A stretch of 64,000 bases of DNA from Pipra filicauda (lineage: Eukaryota; Chordata; Aves; Passeriformes; Pipridae): positions 248,001 to 312,000 of the forward strand of contig NW_024104300.1 of the NCBI RefSeq assembly GCF_003945595.2, given 5' to 3'. The notes under the pieces were generated by a model. That model worked only from the letters and a program-made list of their open reading frames with translations, made no database searches and had not been told where the DNA came from. The position numbers were made by a program, and so were the translations under genes. Within the stretch, counting starts at the first letter, position 1. Each line of letters starts with the position of its first letter. Below, piece by piece: positions 1 through 13,300 of the stretch.

Positions 1-3000
1 AGTCTCTTGACTGAAGTTTATAGATCAGCTTTCCAGGACTATTACTTCCAGCAGGCTGAACAGACACAACACATGATAGTAGTAGGTGTTCTTCAGGTAG
101 TGGGTTCACCATGAGAGGATGGTTTGCTGTTCCAAACTTGTGGTGACTGAGCAAAATATCACCAGAATAATCTTTGAAGGATTTAGAGGAACAGAAGTTG
201 AGTAAAAATGGAAGGTGGAGTATGCACATCAGTGGTATATGTCTTTATTTTGAAATAATTTTTACCCAAAGTCTTAAAAGAAATACTAAACCAATTCTTT
301 TTACTTCTTTTGAGACAAATACGTTTCTTTGATAATGTCTCTCTTCTCTTTGGGTTCAGTCTTTGCATATACTTAAAAAAAGATGAGGTATAGTTTGTCT
401 ATTTATTTTTTCATGTATGTGTATATTAAAACAATATCCCAGGATAGTCAGACAGCATTTGAGTGGGTAATCTTCTTGTTGCTTCTGCCTTCTAGTATTG
501 GGTGTTGCTGCTGAGTGTTGTGGCATTGTTTTGCGTTCTACTTTTGTCTTGCAAGGAGTGAAAACACATGCATGAGTGGGGAAAAAAAACCCCAACCCAA
601 AAGATTCAAAGGTAAGAAAAGGGCAAATGTAACAGAGTATTATGCTTCCTTTTCATAAGCAGATATAGCCAAAGTTATTAAAAGACACTGGAAGTGTAAG
701 TGCTGACCATGGAGTTTACAGCACAGACTAGCCAGATGGGTGATGTTGAGAGATTGACAGGAGCTCATCTGTCATCTATGCCAGGAAAAGTGGTGAAAAG
801 TATTTTACAAAACCAGAACTGCTGTTGGACGTGGGGGAGAATGTGGTAGCCCGGGGAAGAGTCAAAGCAGCTTCTGGCAAAGAAAGTCTTTCTTCTGAAG
901 TCTCTTGGAGTTTTTTCTGAGTGAATCGGTGACAAGGATGAGGAAGACAAATGAAAGCATTCACACCTGAAATTGCAAAAGTCAATATGTGCATAGTTTG
1001 TAGAGATACTAAGCAGCCATGCAGTAACACAGGGCTATCTCAGGGGTGAATGATAAGGCAAAAGTTACAAAGCAGCTTAGAAATACACTGGGTTAGTTTT
1101 TGTACTGTGGGAAGGTTACCAGTGGAGTTTTGGAGTGGTGGGAAAGGCACACAGAGGAGAACAAGGAGGATAACCAAAGCTGTGCAGTAGTTTTTCTACA
1201 GGAATCCACAGTGTAGGTTACAGGCTGGACAGGAATCAGTGGAGGAGTCATCACAGTCATCTCCAGGATTCAAAATGGAGCAGAAAATGTTTGTGGCTAG
1301 GAGAGACATGGCAGGGTTGTTCTCCATCCACTGATGGCCTTCAAAGGCCGTCATCAAGTTGTAGTTCAGACTGGGCAGAAGGTAGTGCTCTTCGTGCAGT
1401 AGATGTTGAAGCTGCAGTTGTGTGACATCCATAATATGCAGTTGCAGTGGGTCTGTGTAGGTTAAAAACAACTGGATAACCTGGGACAAGCACCTGCCCC
1501 ACCACCCAATACCAAGGTGTTTATTCTGTTTTGAAGCATTCCTCAGCTGCTGCTTGGAAAATACTGTGCTTTATGGCTGCCATGGAATTAATTTGGCATT
1601 CCAGTGTTAGAGATGGGATGCTGGGAAAGGTGGATTTTGGGGCCAATCTAGTAGCCCATCCTTCTTCAGTGCTTTTCCCTCCATCCCTGTAAAATACGGT
1701 TGTTCAGTAACGGAACAGTCTTTGAAGCTTTCTTTGAAACCCCAGGAGCTGATGCTTTAGGAAGCATAACATGAAAGTGGTGCATTGGACTAATTTCCTG
1801 TTTTCTGTGTTTTGTGCCTGGAGAAGTGCATGTCTGAGGAGCCTGAAGTGGTAGGACGAGTGTGTATGTGCCTGTGCACCATCATGTGTCAAATTCAAAA
1901 TTTGCTTTTGTTGTAGCACATGAGCAAATATCCTGCACAGGTGCTGTTTGTTTTCCAACTCTTAATTTAACAGTAGAGAGGGTTGTGTTACTGGGAACCT
2001 GTGTATGTGTCAAAGTTGCCATCAGCCAAGTTCTCATCGATTTATCCATTGTAATTTAGGAATTCCTCTGATATGGTGGCATGGAAGAGAGGGAAAGTTT
2101 AGTTGTCCTCACTAATGGCCTTTATCTGAAGAAGCTGTCTAGGTTCAGAGGTTATTCCACAGACAGATGTGGAATATAAGGAAAGATGGTTTCTGAGTGC
2201 TTTTTTGTTTGTGTGTATCTGTATCTATGTATAAGTGTGTTTGAAATCCCTGGTTTTCGGCTCCATGGATTCCAGTGGAATCTGGGGTTCCTGGGAGGCG
2301 AGTGATGAATTCAATCTTTCTGGTTATGGGAAGCTTGCTCCTTGAACTGAGCTTTATTTACTCCGTAAAGATTAGCAGCAAGTATTTACCTATTCAGGAA
2401 GAATGAATGCAAATCCAAATCCTGAGTTTCTCAACTTGTTTTACAAGTGATACAAACTGTATAACTAACTGGAGAGGTCTTTGAGTCATAAATGAGATTT
2501 GCTTAGTTCTTGTTGTTGTTCATAAAGAAAAATGAAAATGCTTTCAGCAGATGTGTAGGAATGAATGGTCTCTCTCAAACCCTCCAAGTTTTCAGGGAGA
2601 AATGGTGGTTTTTCTGGTTATAGAAGAAATTTGTGTGCAAGGAGACTTTCACAATCTGGTCTTCTTAGCAAAAGTAACTTTAAAGTAATATTTGAGACCC
2701 ATCTTAATTGCAGTTCGTCTCTGCTCACTGTGTCTTATTACTCTGCTGATAAAATACAGAATAATTATGCCACTGATTTAGTTTCATACCAAACTGATAC
2801 ACCAATAACATACTTGCCCTGTTAAAGTCATTGTTGGTGGCAGTGCAGTAATCACTTTGAGTTAAATCTGCCTTCTTTTGAAGTAGAACTGTCTCTGGCT
2901 ACTTAAAGGATGAGGGCATAAAAAGTAGGAGGTAATCTGAGCTGGAAATACCCTGTGGGCTCACCTTTCACTGAAGCAATGTAATTCTGGAAAACTGCGG

Positions 3001-3445
3001 TTGTAATTATTCTCTTAGGTCTGAGTATGTATAAAACGCTACTGTCAGTTTGTTTTTAAAAAGCCTGCTTGAAATTTTAAGGAATAGTGTAGATTTAGGA
3101 AATGGCTTTTGGAAAGCTCTACAGAAATAGAATGAAGAGATCAAGAAATCTTACCTGAACACTTGATAACAACAGATAAGGAATCAGGAGTGCAAAAGGG
3201 GTTGTTTACAATCTGTAAGCAATTTGCTAAAGAAGAACATTCTCTGTGGTTGTTATTTGGGACTTGTAGCTATTGGGATGTACACAGCCACAGCTGTCTC
3301 TTTGAAGAGCGTATCAGGACAACAATATATGTAATATCTCTTACCTTTAACTGAAAGAACATGCTTTTGCAGTTGATAATTTTCTTTGAATTTACAAAAT
3401 TCTTCCCCAGCCCATATCTTGTTTTACTGAGGAGAGGGGCCAAGG

Positions 3446-4192
3446 TTGTTACGACCCGCCCCAGGAAAAAGGGGGGGAGGGGGTAACCCAGGTTTTATCA
3501 ATAATTCCTTTGGGGTGGATTAAAGTGAAACGACACTAAATAATCGGTGTTTGAAAACATATATTGACAAGATTTATTTTAACAATTTTGTATCAATAGG
3601 TATGTTAACATTTTGGGTGCTGTCATAACCTTTCTGGGGAGGAGAAAAATGCATAGGGGAGAGAAAGACAGGGTAAGAGTAAGGGAGAGCAAGAAAAAAA
3701 AGAAGATGAGATAATTACCGCCCACTGGATCCAGCGATGTCTTGATCCGCAGGTGGTGGGGGGAGAAGGAAAAGCAAAAACCCCGCCAAACCCCCAAAGT
3801 CACCAGTCAAAATCCATATCCTTTGCACCTCCCCCAGGGTGGGGAGTTGTTTTCATAGGTTGGTGTCTCCCTTTTTGGCGCGGAGTTCATGTGGAGGGCG
3901 TGGTAAACTCGGCTCTTCCTGCCTTTTCGGGGCTTGACATCTTCTGCACTGGAGGAGGGGGGGGATGGGCCCAGTTGCCCATCAGAAAGTCAAAAGCCTG
4001 CAGAAGTCTCTTAGAATGCATAAATCATTAACTGTTTCAGTCTCTGACAAAGGTATGTATGTTCTCTGTGAAGCACGTCACTGTCTTGTTGCTCAGTGTT
4101 TTTTAACACAGGCCACAGCTTCTCTCTGGTCCCCTCCCTCTGGGAAAATTTCAATTCCCAGCACAGTCTTCTGAGACAAAATACCTATTGGT
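3446..4192. mobile_element. Probable ERV LTR-like GC-rich insert
   Basis: The segment beginning TTGTTACGACCCGCCCC differs sharply in base composition from its flanks and has G-runs, purine-rich stretches and no coding ORF. CAAGG occurs at both proposed edges (3441-3445 and just past 4192), a possible 5-bp duplication, but the ends are not TG...CA. Identity and exact ends are uncertain. Confidence 0.4.
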
Positions 4193-5438
4193 ATGCAAGG
4201 AGTCAACTCCACTGAAAAGGAATTACAGTAAATCAGCAGGGAGTGAGAAGAAAGCCTTCTGTGAAAAGGAAAAGGTGCCTATGTGTATTTTGTTTTGTGG
4301 TGTTTGTTTTCAAACCAAACAATCTTGCATATTCTAGTTTTGGAAAGGCTTTGAGGAACATTCCATACTTTCCGTAACATGATCTTGCTAAATTAGCAAA
4401 AGAAATCAGTCTGATTACTCATAACTGGTACAGCAGAAGCCTAGAAGACCACCTCTGTTCAAAATGTATCTTCCCCATGGTGGGGAGAAGCAAAATCATC
4501 ATCCGAGACTTGCTGCAACTGTAGGCACCCTGAGAGTGGGAATTTAGAGTATGTGTAGTTTAAGAGTTAACTGATGGAATGTTTCTACCTCTTCATAGCA
4601 AAATGAATGGACAAAAAGAAACGCAGAAGGTACCTTAGATGTATCTGTACAAGTTTTATATTAAGAATCTCGTATCATAGGTTTTTGTTTTCCTTACGCT
4701 GTCTACTATTTGGGTTTTAGTTAAGTATAACAATATCTTGAAATTCCTGTAGCTCTACAGGGCTTCTTTTCTCCAATCTGTTTGCTAGTGCACTGCACCC
4801 GTAAAAGTAATTTCTTTTTAATATGTGTTAACTTCCCCTCTCTTCTGCTGAGAGTGTAAGAAATTGTTAATCTTGTAATTTTGGTGGTTTCTGCAGTTTT
4901 GAAGGCTGAACTACACCGTGTCATGGTGCACATGTCTTTCGTGACAAAAAAGGAGAGTCTAAATTGCTTGTAGCATAGGATGTGAAACAAGTTTGAGTCT
5001 CTGACCTTTGCCATGATCACTCTTTAAGAACAGAGCTGGTTTTTTGGGTTTGGGTTTTGTTGGCTGGGTGGGTTGTTCATTTCTTTGGTTGGTTGGTTTT
5101 TTTTGCTTGTTTGGAATTTTTTTTGTTGGTTTGGTGGGGTTTTATTTTATGTTTATTGAGGATGAGAAAAAGTCTACAATTTGTGAATGGAATTCAGTTC
5201 AGTGAAATATAGATTTACATGAACAATGTCTCCTCCATTTTGGGCTTGAAATTTGTTTTAAGTCTTGCTTCAATTGATGTGCCTCTACTAAAGTATACAG
5301 GAGTGTGTAGCACCCAGGCCAACCTAAAGGAGAAATATTTCTTAGGAATCTTATTTATGAACTTTTTTTCCCACATACTAATATGTAGTTAGCCATTAAT
5401 ATCTTGGCCTAGAATGAAAAAGCCTTGTTGTGGCTCAT

Positions 5439-5912
5439 TGTCATGGTTTAACCCCAGCTGGCAACTAAATACTGTGCAGTCACTTACTCAGTCCCCACAC
5501 CTCTCCCTAGATTTTTGAAGAAAACATATGGCTTGAGATAAGAACAGTTTAGTAACTGAATCAAAATGAAATAATGACAGTAATGAAAAGGAGAGAGAGA
5601 GGAATAAAACCCAAGAGAAACAAGAGATGCACAATACAGTTGCTCAGCACCAGCTGACAAATGCCCATCCCATCCCCCAGCAGTGATCAATGCCTCCTGA
5701 CCAACCCCCTCAGTTTATATACTGGATATGACATTCTATGGTGTGGAGTATCACTTTGGCCAGCTGTCCTGGCTATGCTCCCTCCTGGCTTCTTATGCAC
5801 CTGCTCACTGGCAGAGCATGGGAAACTGGCAACTCATTGACTCAGGGTAAGCACTACTTGGCAACAACTAAAACATCAGTGTGTTACCAACATTATTTTC
5901 GTGCTAATACCA
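5439..5912. mobile_element. Passerine ERV LTR, truncated at one end
   Basis: Begins TGTCATGGTTTAACCCCAGC, then ACAGTTTAGTAACTGAATC, GATGCACAATACAGTTGCTC and TATACTGGATATGACATTCT, in the order of a very common songbird LTR. The far end, normally closing with CAGGACA, is missing or too decayed to see, so the right border is approximate. Confidence 0.8.
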
Positions 5913-7599
5913 GCATGGTGTTGGGGAGCAGTGGGAACATGCGAGATGGGTCTACTCTTTTTCTTTGCAGTAAGGACTTAAATCACTTCGAGTTAATTAT
6001 GCCCTGCTTCTGCCTGATTAGATATAGATGTCTGTTTCTGCATGTATAAATCTTAGCCTCCCATCTTGCTTTATTCCCAGTTGGTTTCGTTCTTAGCAGG
6101 TGAGTTACTGATCCTGTGGCTCATCTTTGTCTCCTTTGTGCTATATTTGTAAATTCAAAGCCCTTTTTTTCGTAGGTGTTAGTTTTAAAATCAGTGTTTA
6201 CGCTCATCATGTTCTTTGCTGTTTTAATTCTTTATCCTGTTGCAATATCTCATGCTTCTATATACAGCACCTGCAGTCAGTGTTAGAAAGCACATGTCAG
6301 TTTGGTGTACTTGGATTAGCTTGATTTATGATTGTAGCAAATGCTGAAGGAGTAATTGTAGTAATTTCTCCAAGGCATATATCTATGGAGAATACTGTGT
6401 AAGGTGTTAGTTGGATCAAATGCATGTACATAGTCCAGAGCATGTGCTCAAAAACATAGGTTTTGAAATAATCTCCCTCATGTGTATTTCTGCATTATTT
6501 TTTTGGGTTTTTTTAAACAGTAACTTTATCTTTGTGTTTCTTAAGTGGAATGTGACTAATGTAGACATGTTCTACGGTGAATAATAATGACAAAATCTCT
6601 GTCAGTTGTCATTAAAAAATTTGCCATACAGCTGGAGCAAGATTTTTCCCTCACTGCTGGTGGAAGTGTGACTTTTGATTTTTTGGTTTCTGAAGACTTG
6701 CTGTCCACAACATTGTCTTCAGTCAGGAGACTGATTTTTATCTCTGTGGCAGTCAGAGGGACTTTTGTGCAAGACATATTTGCAAATATAAGAAGCTGGT
6801 TCTATGTTTCAGAGTCACTCTGTCACAGAACATGAGATTTTGATGTGGTGATACAGTTATTTTCCAAAAGCTGAATTTTCTGGGGATGATAGCTATTGTT
6901 TTGTGGGCTAAATGAAGTTTAAAATGTGAGTTGCTTTCTAGAACTGAGTATTGCCATATGTCTGATCAGTGCTTGCCAGCAGTTTTCTTTCTTGACCTGC
7001 ATAAAAACCCCAAAGAAAACAATGTTTGCTTAATTCACAGCCTTGATGTGAAGATTACTTAACACTGGAGCGACAGTCAGATTGGAAGCTGGCAGTTGCA
7101 ATATGGTCCTATAAATTATTAAACAGTATTTCCTGCTCAAGTTAAACAGCTAACCAGATTTTTATTACTTTTTCTTGGACTCTTGCCTGCACATTCAGGG
7201 AGATAGGTGTGGCATTGCCAAAAGAAAGTTTTATATGCAATCCAGAAAGACCAAGACGCACTTTTTTCCCCTGTTGTGATTCAAAGAGCAAATACATGGC
7301 AAATAATTCTACTCACTTCAGCTAATCACAGTTATTATTGTCCAGACGTGCAAAATATTTCACACTTGTCTGTTTTGCTGTCACATAAGCACTCCTGGTA
7401 TTTGGGAGTTTCATTTTAAGAAAAAAACTCCACAACCAACAAAGCTCCACTCCAATAAAACCCCAACCAACCAAAAAAAAACCCCAAACCCAACAAACCA
7501 AAAAAACCAAAGCACAACAAACTGTAGTAACATAAAATTGCTACATCCTACTGATTTTTCTGGTCCGTTGACAGTTTCTAGTAATGGCCAATGCTGTAT

Positions 7600-8525
7600 A
7601 CCCTGTCATAGTTTGAAATTGGCCCCCCTGAGAGCTGTGGGGGCTCAGAGGTGATTGGGTGCCAGGACAGTGTTCCCTGGAGAGCCAGTCACCGCTCATG
7701 TTGTTCGCTTCTGCTCAAAATCACATATCACAGCACCGGAAGCTGTTGGCAGTTCTGTCTTGGTTGTTTTGCTGTTGGTGTCTGCTGCGTGTAGGTGGAC
7801 AAGGCCAGGGGGTGGCTGGGCTCCCTCTCTTCCCCTCCAGGGGGGAGAGGAGAGCCCTGTGACCCCCCAACTCAGCCTTTGGCTAGAGTTAGAGTCAGCA
7901 TTTGGAGTGTGTGCTGTGAAGGAAGAGATTCCCAGCACCTGAGGTAAGAGGGAGGAGGCCAGGCCTTCTTTCCCCCCCTGCAGCTGTGGGACGCTTGGAC
8001 AGTGCATAACTGAACCGAGCTGCCTGTGGCCAAGGCTAGGGGGCTTTTCCCCCCACTGCATTTAGGCTGGTGGGGGGTGGATTTTGAGGCTCAGTACTTG
8101 AGCAGAGCCAAGTGGACAGGCTGATAAATCAGCTCGGTGCTTGGGAGAAGAGTCCCAGGTGAGATTGGAGATGGGCCAAGAGCTCGGGAGTTGCCTGTCG
8201 AAGCTGACTGGGGGCAGCTGAGAACTGATGTGGAGGAATGAAGATTCTAGGATGTGGATGCTTGATAAGCTAAGCTACACTACAGCAGCCTACGAACCAA
8301 GGTGAGACACCGAGGGGGAGAAATCACCAGCAGCAGAAGAGCAAGGACTCAAAGCTATCTTCTTAGACCTCGTGAGGAGAGACTGCAACAAACAACTGCT
8401 GGAACTTGGTGAGGGGGGAGTGTTCAGGAGCCCAGAACACTCCCACAGCAGACTGTTACACATCAGCCTTAAAGGCTGCTCCTGGACTAAAGTTAAAGGA
8501 GGGGCTTGAAAGGACTGACTGATAG

Positions 8526-8565
<40 letters not shown>

Positions 8566-8743
8566 GCCTTTAGTTTGTATGGTATTTGTGTAAATAAATG
8601 TATATATTTCCCCCTTCCCCTACAGAAGCCTCTGGCCTGAAAGTTTCTCTCCGATGTTAGGATACATTGTGGTAAAGAGTGGGGGGAAGCCTGAAAATTG
8701 GATTTTTTTTTGATTTCTAACGTGGCTCAAACTGCCACAACCC
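7600..8743. mobile_element. Solo ERV LTR, 1136 bp, with 4-bp flank repeat
   Basis: The LTR is 7604-8739, TGTCATAGTTTGA at one end and TCAAACTGCCACA at the other. These form an imperfect inverted repeat (10 of 13). ACCC flanks it on both sides (7600-7603 and 8740-8743). It contains a (TA)17 tract and no retroviral gene. Confidence 0.8.
8529..8562. repeat. (TA)17 microsatellite
   Basis: An uninterrupted run of 17 TA units inside the LTR at 7604-8739. Confidence 0.97.
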
Positions 8744-10254
8744 TGAAGATGATAATAGTGGAACAACCTGGCTACATGGTTCATGCATTAACAAAACTTG
8801 GAATTCCATTGAAATATTAGCTTCCTTTCTCCAATAAACCATTGAAAGCAAATTCATTTTTTGTTTACCTATAGGAAAGGAGAGGGAGATATATTAAACA
8901 TATACGCTGTTATTAGTGTTACTTGGTTTTCATTTTCCTTTTTAACAAATGAGCAAGACCTTTGCTCTTGAGTTTTCACAGTGGTTTTCACATACCAGCT
9001 TTACATACAGAATGGTGTAGAAATACTTCGGTAACAGGTAGATGACTGCCTCTTTGAAGTGGGACTCTTTAAAGGGTCAACCAAAGACAAATCTGCTCTT
9101 CTGCTGGATGCTAGCCTGTCCACTCTGATTGAACGCTGCACTTCAGCTAATCAACTCTTATTACTGTAGTCTGTGTGAAAAAAGGCACTGATGATGTTGT
9201 CAGTGTTTCAGGGTGACTTGGACAGACAGAATGGATGCTGCTGTTTCTTCGCAGTTGGGTGGTGTGGACATATGTACACATCACTACTAGAGCAGAAACT
9301 TTGGGAAACTGGAGACTTGGTATATCCTGATCTGGGACCCTTGAACACTGAGGTTTCCCAGGACAAGAATAATGAGGAAATAGGCACTGAATCCTAAGAA
9401 ATATTCTCCTAAGACTGGACTGGATTGTTTCTGAAGAATAGGTGGGTTTCTTTCTTTTTGTAGTCTTAAGAACTCTTCTACACCACACTTGCTAAATGTT
9501 AAATATGAATTTGAGTTACCCTGGTATCTTGCTCACAGCAGTTAATTTCATTTAGTCTTGATTTGGTTCTGTCAGTTTTCAGGTGTGGGGCATGTGTGTA
9601 TATGAAATGGTAGACGAAGGTTAATGAAAGAATGGACAAAACACATTCCTATGTTGACTACCTCTTCAGAATGAGAGAGAGAGAGCAAAATGAGGGAATG
9701 GAAGAAGACCAGCACAAAAGCAGTGGAGATGATAGTTAGAAAAGGGATACAATGCAAGGGCTTCACATTGCTTTTGTGAAGTTCCTTTATGCTCAATCAT
9801 TAATGCTTTCATAGCTCATCTTTGCATGCCTGAATGCAGGTGTATTGATTCCTGAGTGAGAGGGTAATTGATAGTGAGCTGTACTATGCTGTATTCTTCT
9901 TCAAGAGATAAATACAGTAAATTTGACTGTGACTGCAGTCAATTAAAGTACAAGGAGATTAAAGTACAATAAAGCAGCAAGCAATTTTAGTATCTTTAAC
10001 TTTTAAATCCTTCCTCTTTGCATCTGTGCAGTAGTACGTTTCCCATGCCCCCTTTAGTGGGGAATCTGGGTTAAAATGAATGTTTGCTGTTTGCGATAGA
10101 TCTGTAAAACAGCTAAAAGTTTTTGTTTGACTGTAACACAGCACTTCACAAAAAACAGATCGTTACAAGTGCTTTGGTAGGTGTTGTTTATAATATTGAT
10201 GGTAATACAAGTCCTTTGCAGTTAAAACACTGTTTTTTGTTTTGCTTCTTTCAG

Positions 10255-10309
10255 GCAATACTGCTGAGAAACATTACAGTAAATGATCGACTGATTCAGA
10301 ATCTACGAG
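10255..10309 (+). CDS. GOLM1: GOLM1 coding exon (coiled coil, NIT sequon)
   Basis: A 55-nt exon between a TTTCAG acceptor and a GTATGT donor, starting in phase 0 and ending in phase 1. It reads [18 protein letters not shown], with the conserved N-glycosylation sequon NIT, and corresponds to AVLVNNITTGERLIRVLQ of the human protein. Confidence 0.93.
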
Positions 10310-13300
10310 GTATGTTGTAATACCCCTGTGCATCTCTCTCATGCTGTTTTTTAGGCCCTCTGTTTTTAAGCCTTGCATCTTTCTGGGGTCATCTGAGAAT
10401 GCTGCCTTTCTTCAAGTCATGGGGATGGTGCAGGAGCTGTGATGACTTAGATACTTCTGCATAGTTCCAGTTAAGTGAGAACCATAGTTCCAGTGTGAGA
10501 ATAATCTACCTCAACGGTAGAAGGATTTGTCCATGTAGTACTTCTTACTCTTACTATATAAAATAATACAGAATAAACCTAGATTAATGTATTTAATTTT
10601 GCAGCATATTCTTGCATTTTTCCCTAGATGTTGGCTCATGCATTTTAGCTCTGGAGGAATTCACAAATGCCTATATTAAATAAGAAAACTCAGTCTAATT
10701 CATTTCTATTCATGTTGGTGCTTCAGATTTGTTACTAGCAATGTATTCCTCAGGAGGTCTGGGAAATGAATTCTAAGTCCTATAAACAAGTAAATATGTT
10801 GTGTACCGCCTCCTGGTGCCCTCATGCAGAGCTTTCTATCAGGAAGAAAACTCTAAATTATAGGTGCCTCCGTTGTTTCTGTTTCTTATACAGGAACGTA
10901 GCTGTAAATTGCGTATTATTTTGGGAAGCATTGTAAGCTTGTCTTTAGATGCCGATAAACATGAGTACTGTTTCTTGCTGTGTTCTGATTGTGATTTCAT
11001 AGACCTAAAGATTTTCTGGGCTGAAACCTAGCAGGGTTTGCAAATCAGAATATTCCTGATGAAGAAAAGTAGGTAAAAAGATATGTCACACTGTTTTTGC
11101 TAGTATATTTTGCTGAAAGGCTATTTTTGCCCAACCCTGAGAATCCTTGTTGAATAAATTCAACAATCATCTATGCATTTTTATGCAAAATGTAGTTAGC
11201 ATGACAGATGAATTAATTTAGTGTGCTTACTATTGATTTGTTGAGATTTCTGTTGTTGTATGTGAAGGTATATGTTTATTTGGGTGTATTTTACTATGTA
11301 TTTTAATCCTGTTTTGATCAGAACACTTGAAAGAGTTACAGACAGAATATGGAAAGCTGCAGTTGGATGTTTATTGGTTTCAGAAGAACCAGACTAACCT
11401 TCAGAGGAAGTTCTCATATGACCTGTAAGTATGTGCTTTATAAAAGGTGACTTCCCAGGTTGTAGGTGACTTGATTATAACCTAGAGTATTCTTGTGTTA
11501 GCTATAGTACTGTTGGTAAATGTACGTTTTTAAGGAGAAAGTAACATCTGACACATCTTCTAAAATTGCTCACAGTTGTGAGAAGAGTGTAAACCTTGCA
11601 ATCTTGGAATCTCAGTATCCACAGGCTTCTCCCACACTTCTTGATGTTCCTTCTATTGCAGGAGGTCTAAGGTAGGAGTATAATCACCTAAGAGTTGGGG
11701 GGAAAACTAAAACATGAAGAGGCTAAACTCTGAAGAAGTTTGAATTCAGATAGGGGAGTACCTGACGAGAAGCTGTACTTCACTGAGCTGCCAGAGACCT
11801 TGGGTTATTTCTGGCACCATACTGATCAGACCATGTATTCTACATTACAGTTCATAGCTAGTCACACATTTTTCTTGAGACATCCCACTGAATTATAAAG
11901 CATGGATAACTGAAAAAAAAGTACTTACCAGTATCCTTACCCTAAATACACATTTCCGGTATTTCTCTGAATTTCTCCTGGGTTCTTTCTGTTCAATAAT
12001 ATTCTTGTTCCCTCTGCCTGCCTTCACATTCTATTGTATCTCTCCTCTGGTGTATAGACAAAAAAAGCAATCGAATTTGCTGTTTGCATGTTCTCATAAC
12101 GATTTTCCATCAAGAATATAACTGTTTTAGTGATAGGTATTTTTCCAGATTTTGTTTAGCCAATGTTTTTCCATTGTTTAGCCAGATTTTGTAGGAATTA
12201 TGACTAAAAGCTGAACATGGCAATCAAAGAACTTGAATTCTGCAGGCTAAACTTGAAGTACCTATTTTCTTCCTTTTTTTTCCCCACCTTAGAATGAAGG
12301 ATTATTATTACTTCTTTTGCAATACTTACTGATTACCAGTTGGTTGTGACTTTTTTTTTTTTTTGTTATTACTCATTTAATAATGATGACCCAGATGGAT
12401 TGTATTAGCAGAGTTGTAATTTAAGACTTCCAACAGAAAAGTAGAAGGAAGTTGGAAACTTCAGTTTGTACCAACTTTTCATTAAGCCACATTGCCTATG
12501 TGTCTGTTAAGGTGCTTTTTCCTCTCTACACTTGTTGCGTACCACACTTGTTAAGCACCATCTGTTTGCTGTTTAGTTAAATGGCAGACCTGGGACTCAT
12601 GGAACCTCAGGTGCTAGTCAGTGGATCTGTTTGCTGGTGTCTTCCTTTTAAGTCTGAGATCAGCAAGAATGAATGGATCCTTAGGTACCTGTATGTGCTG
12701 TACAGTCATGCTCCACATGACAGGTACATCTATGAAGCAATGGATTGATAACATGTGCAGAGAAGTGATACAAAGCAACTGTAGTGAGTCTGACTTCTGA
12801 AAACTCATTTATTACCCGTATCTGGTGAAATGTTTTCATTGGTGAAATGTGTTCAGCTCTGTTGAGGAAATCACTGGCAGAGCATCCCTGCTTGTGGTAG
12901 TGTACTAAAGGGAATCCCTCTTCGTTTAATGGAAGGTCAGGGCTGGCTCAAGGTGAAGAGCTAAGCATGTTACAATGGTAAAGATGAGTTTCTTTTGTCA
13001 GGGTAGGTGTAGAGACAGACGTGATAAATCAGCCATGTGGGAGCTGCACAGGGACTCAGCTAGCTGCCTCCAGTTGGTCCTGAGGCAGGTGCACCATTTC
13101 CTGCAGTGTCTCCATGGGAGTCCATAAAGGCAGTTATCTCAGTCAAGGAGTTATGCTTTCTTCACTAGCTTTGCTGAATAATACCTAAATGTTTGTTTTC
13201 TGTTTCTAGATGTTTATTGTAACTATACAAGTGAGGAAAATAAACTTCGCACTCAAATTTTCGTGAAGTAATTTATAGCTTGGGTACTGTGCAGCATTCA

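Larger units (their letters stand above)
1..10254 (+). other. GOLM1 intron, upstream part
   Basis: No GOLM1 exon was found here. The exon at 10255 starts in the middle of the coiled coil, so this is intron running to exons left of the window. It contains three LTR-type inserts, annotated separately, and T/G- or C/A-rich low-complexity patches at 5036-5150 and 7421-7515. The rest is unrecognised. Confidence 0.7.

Noticed and set aside
7696..8061. 121-codon frame on the - strand
   Set aside because: It lies wholly inside the LTR at 7604-8739 and resembles no known protein.
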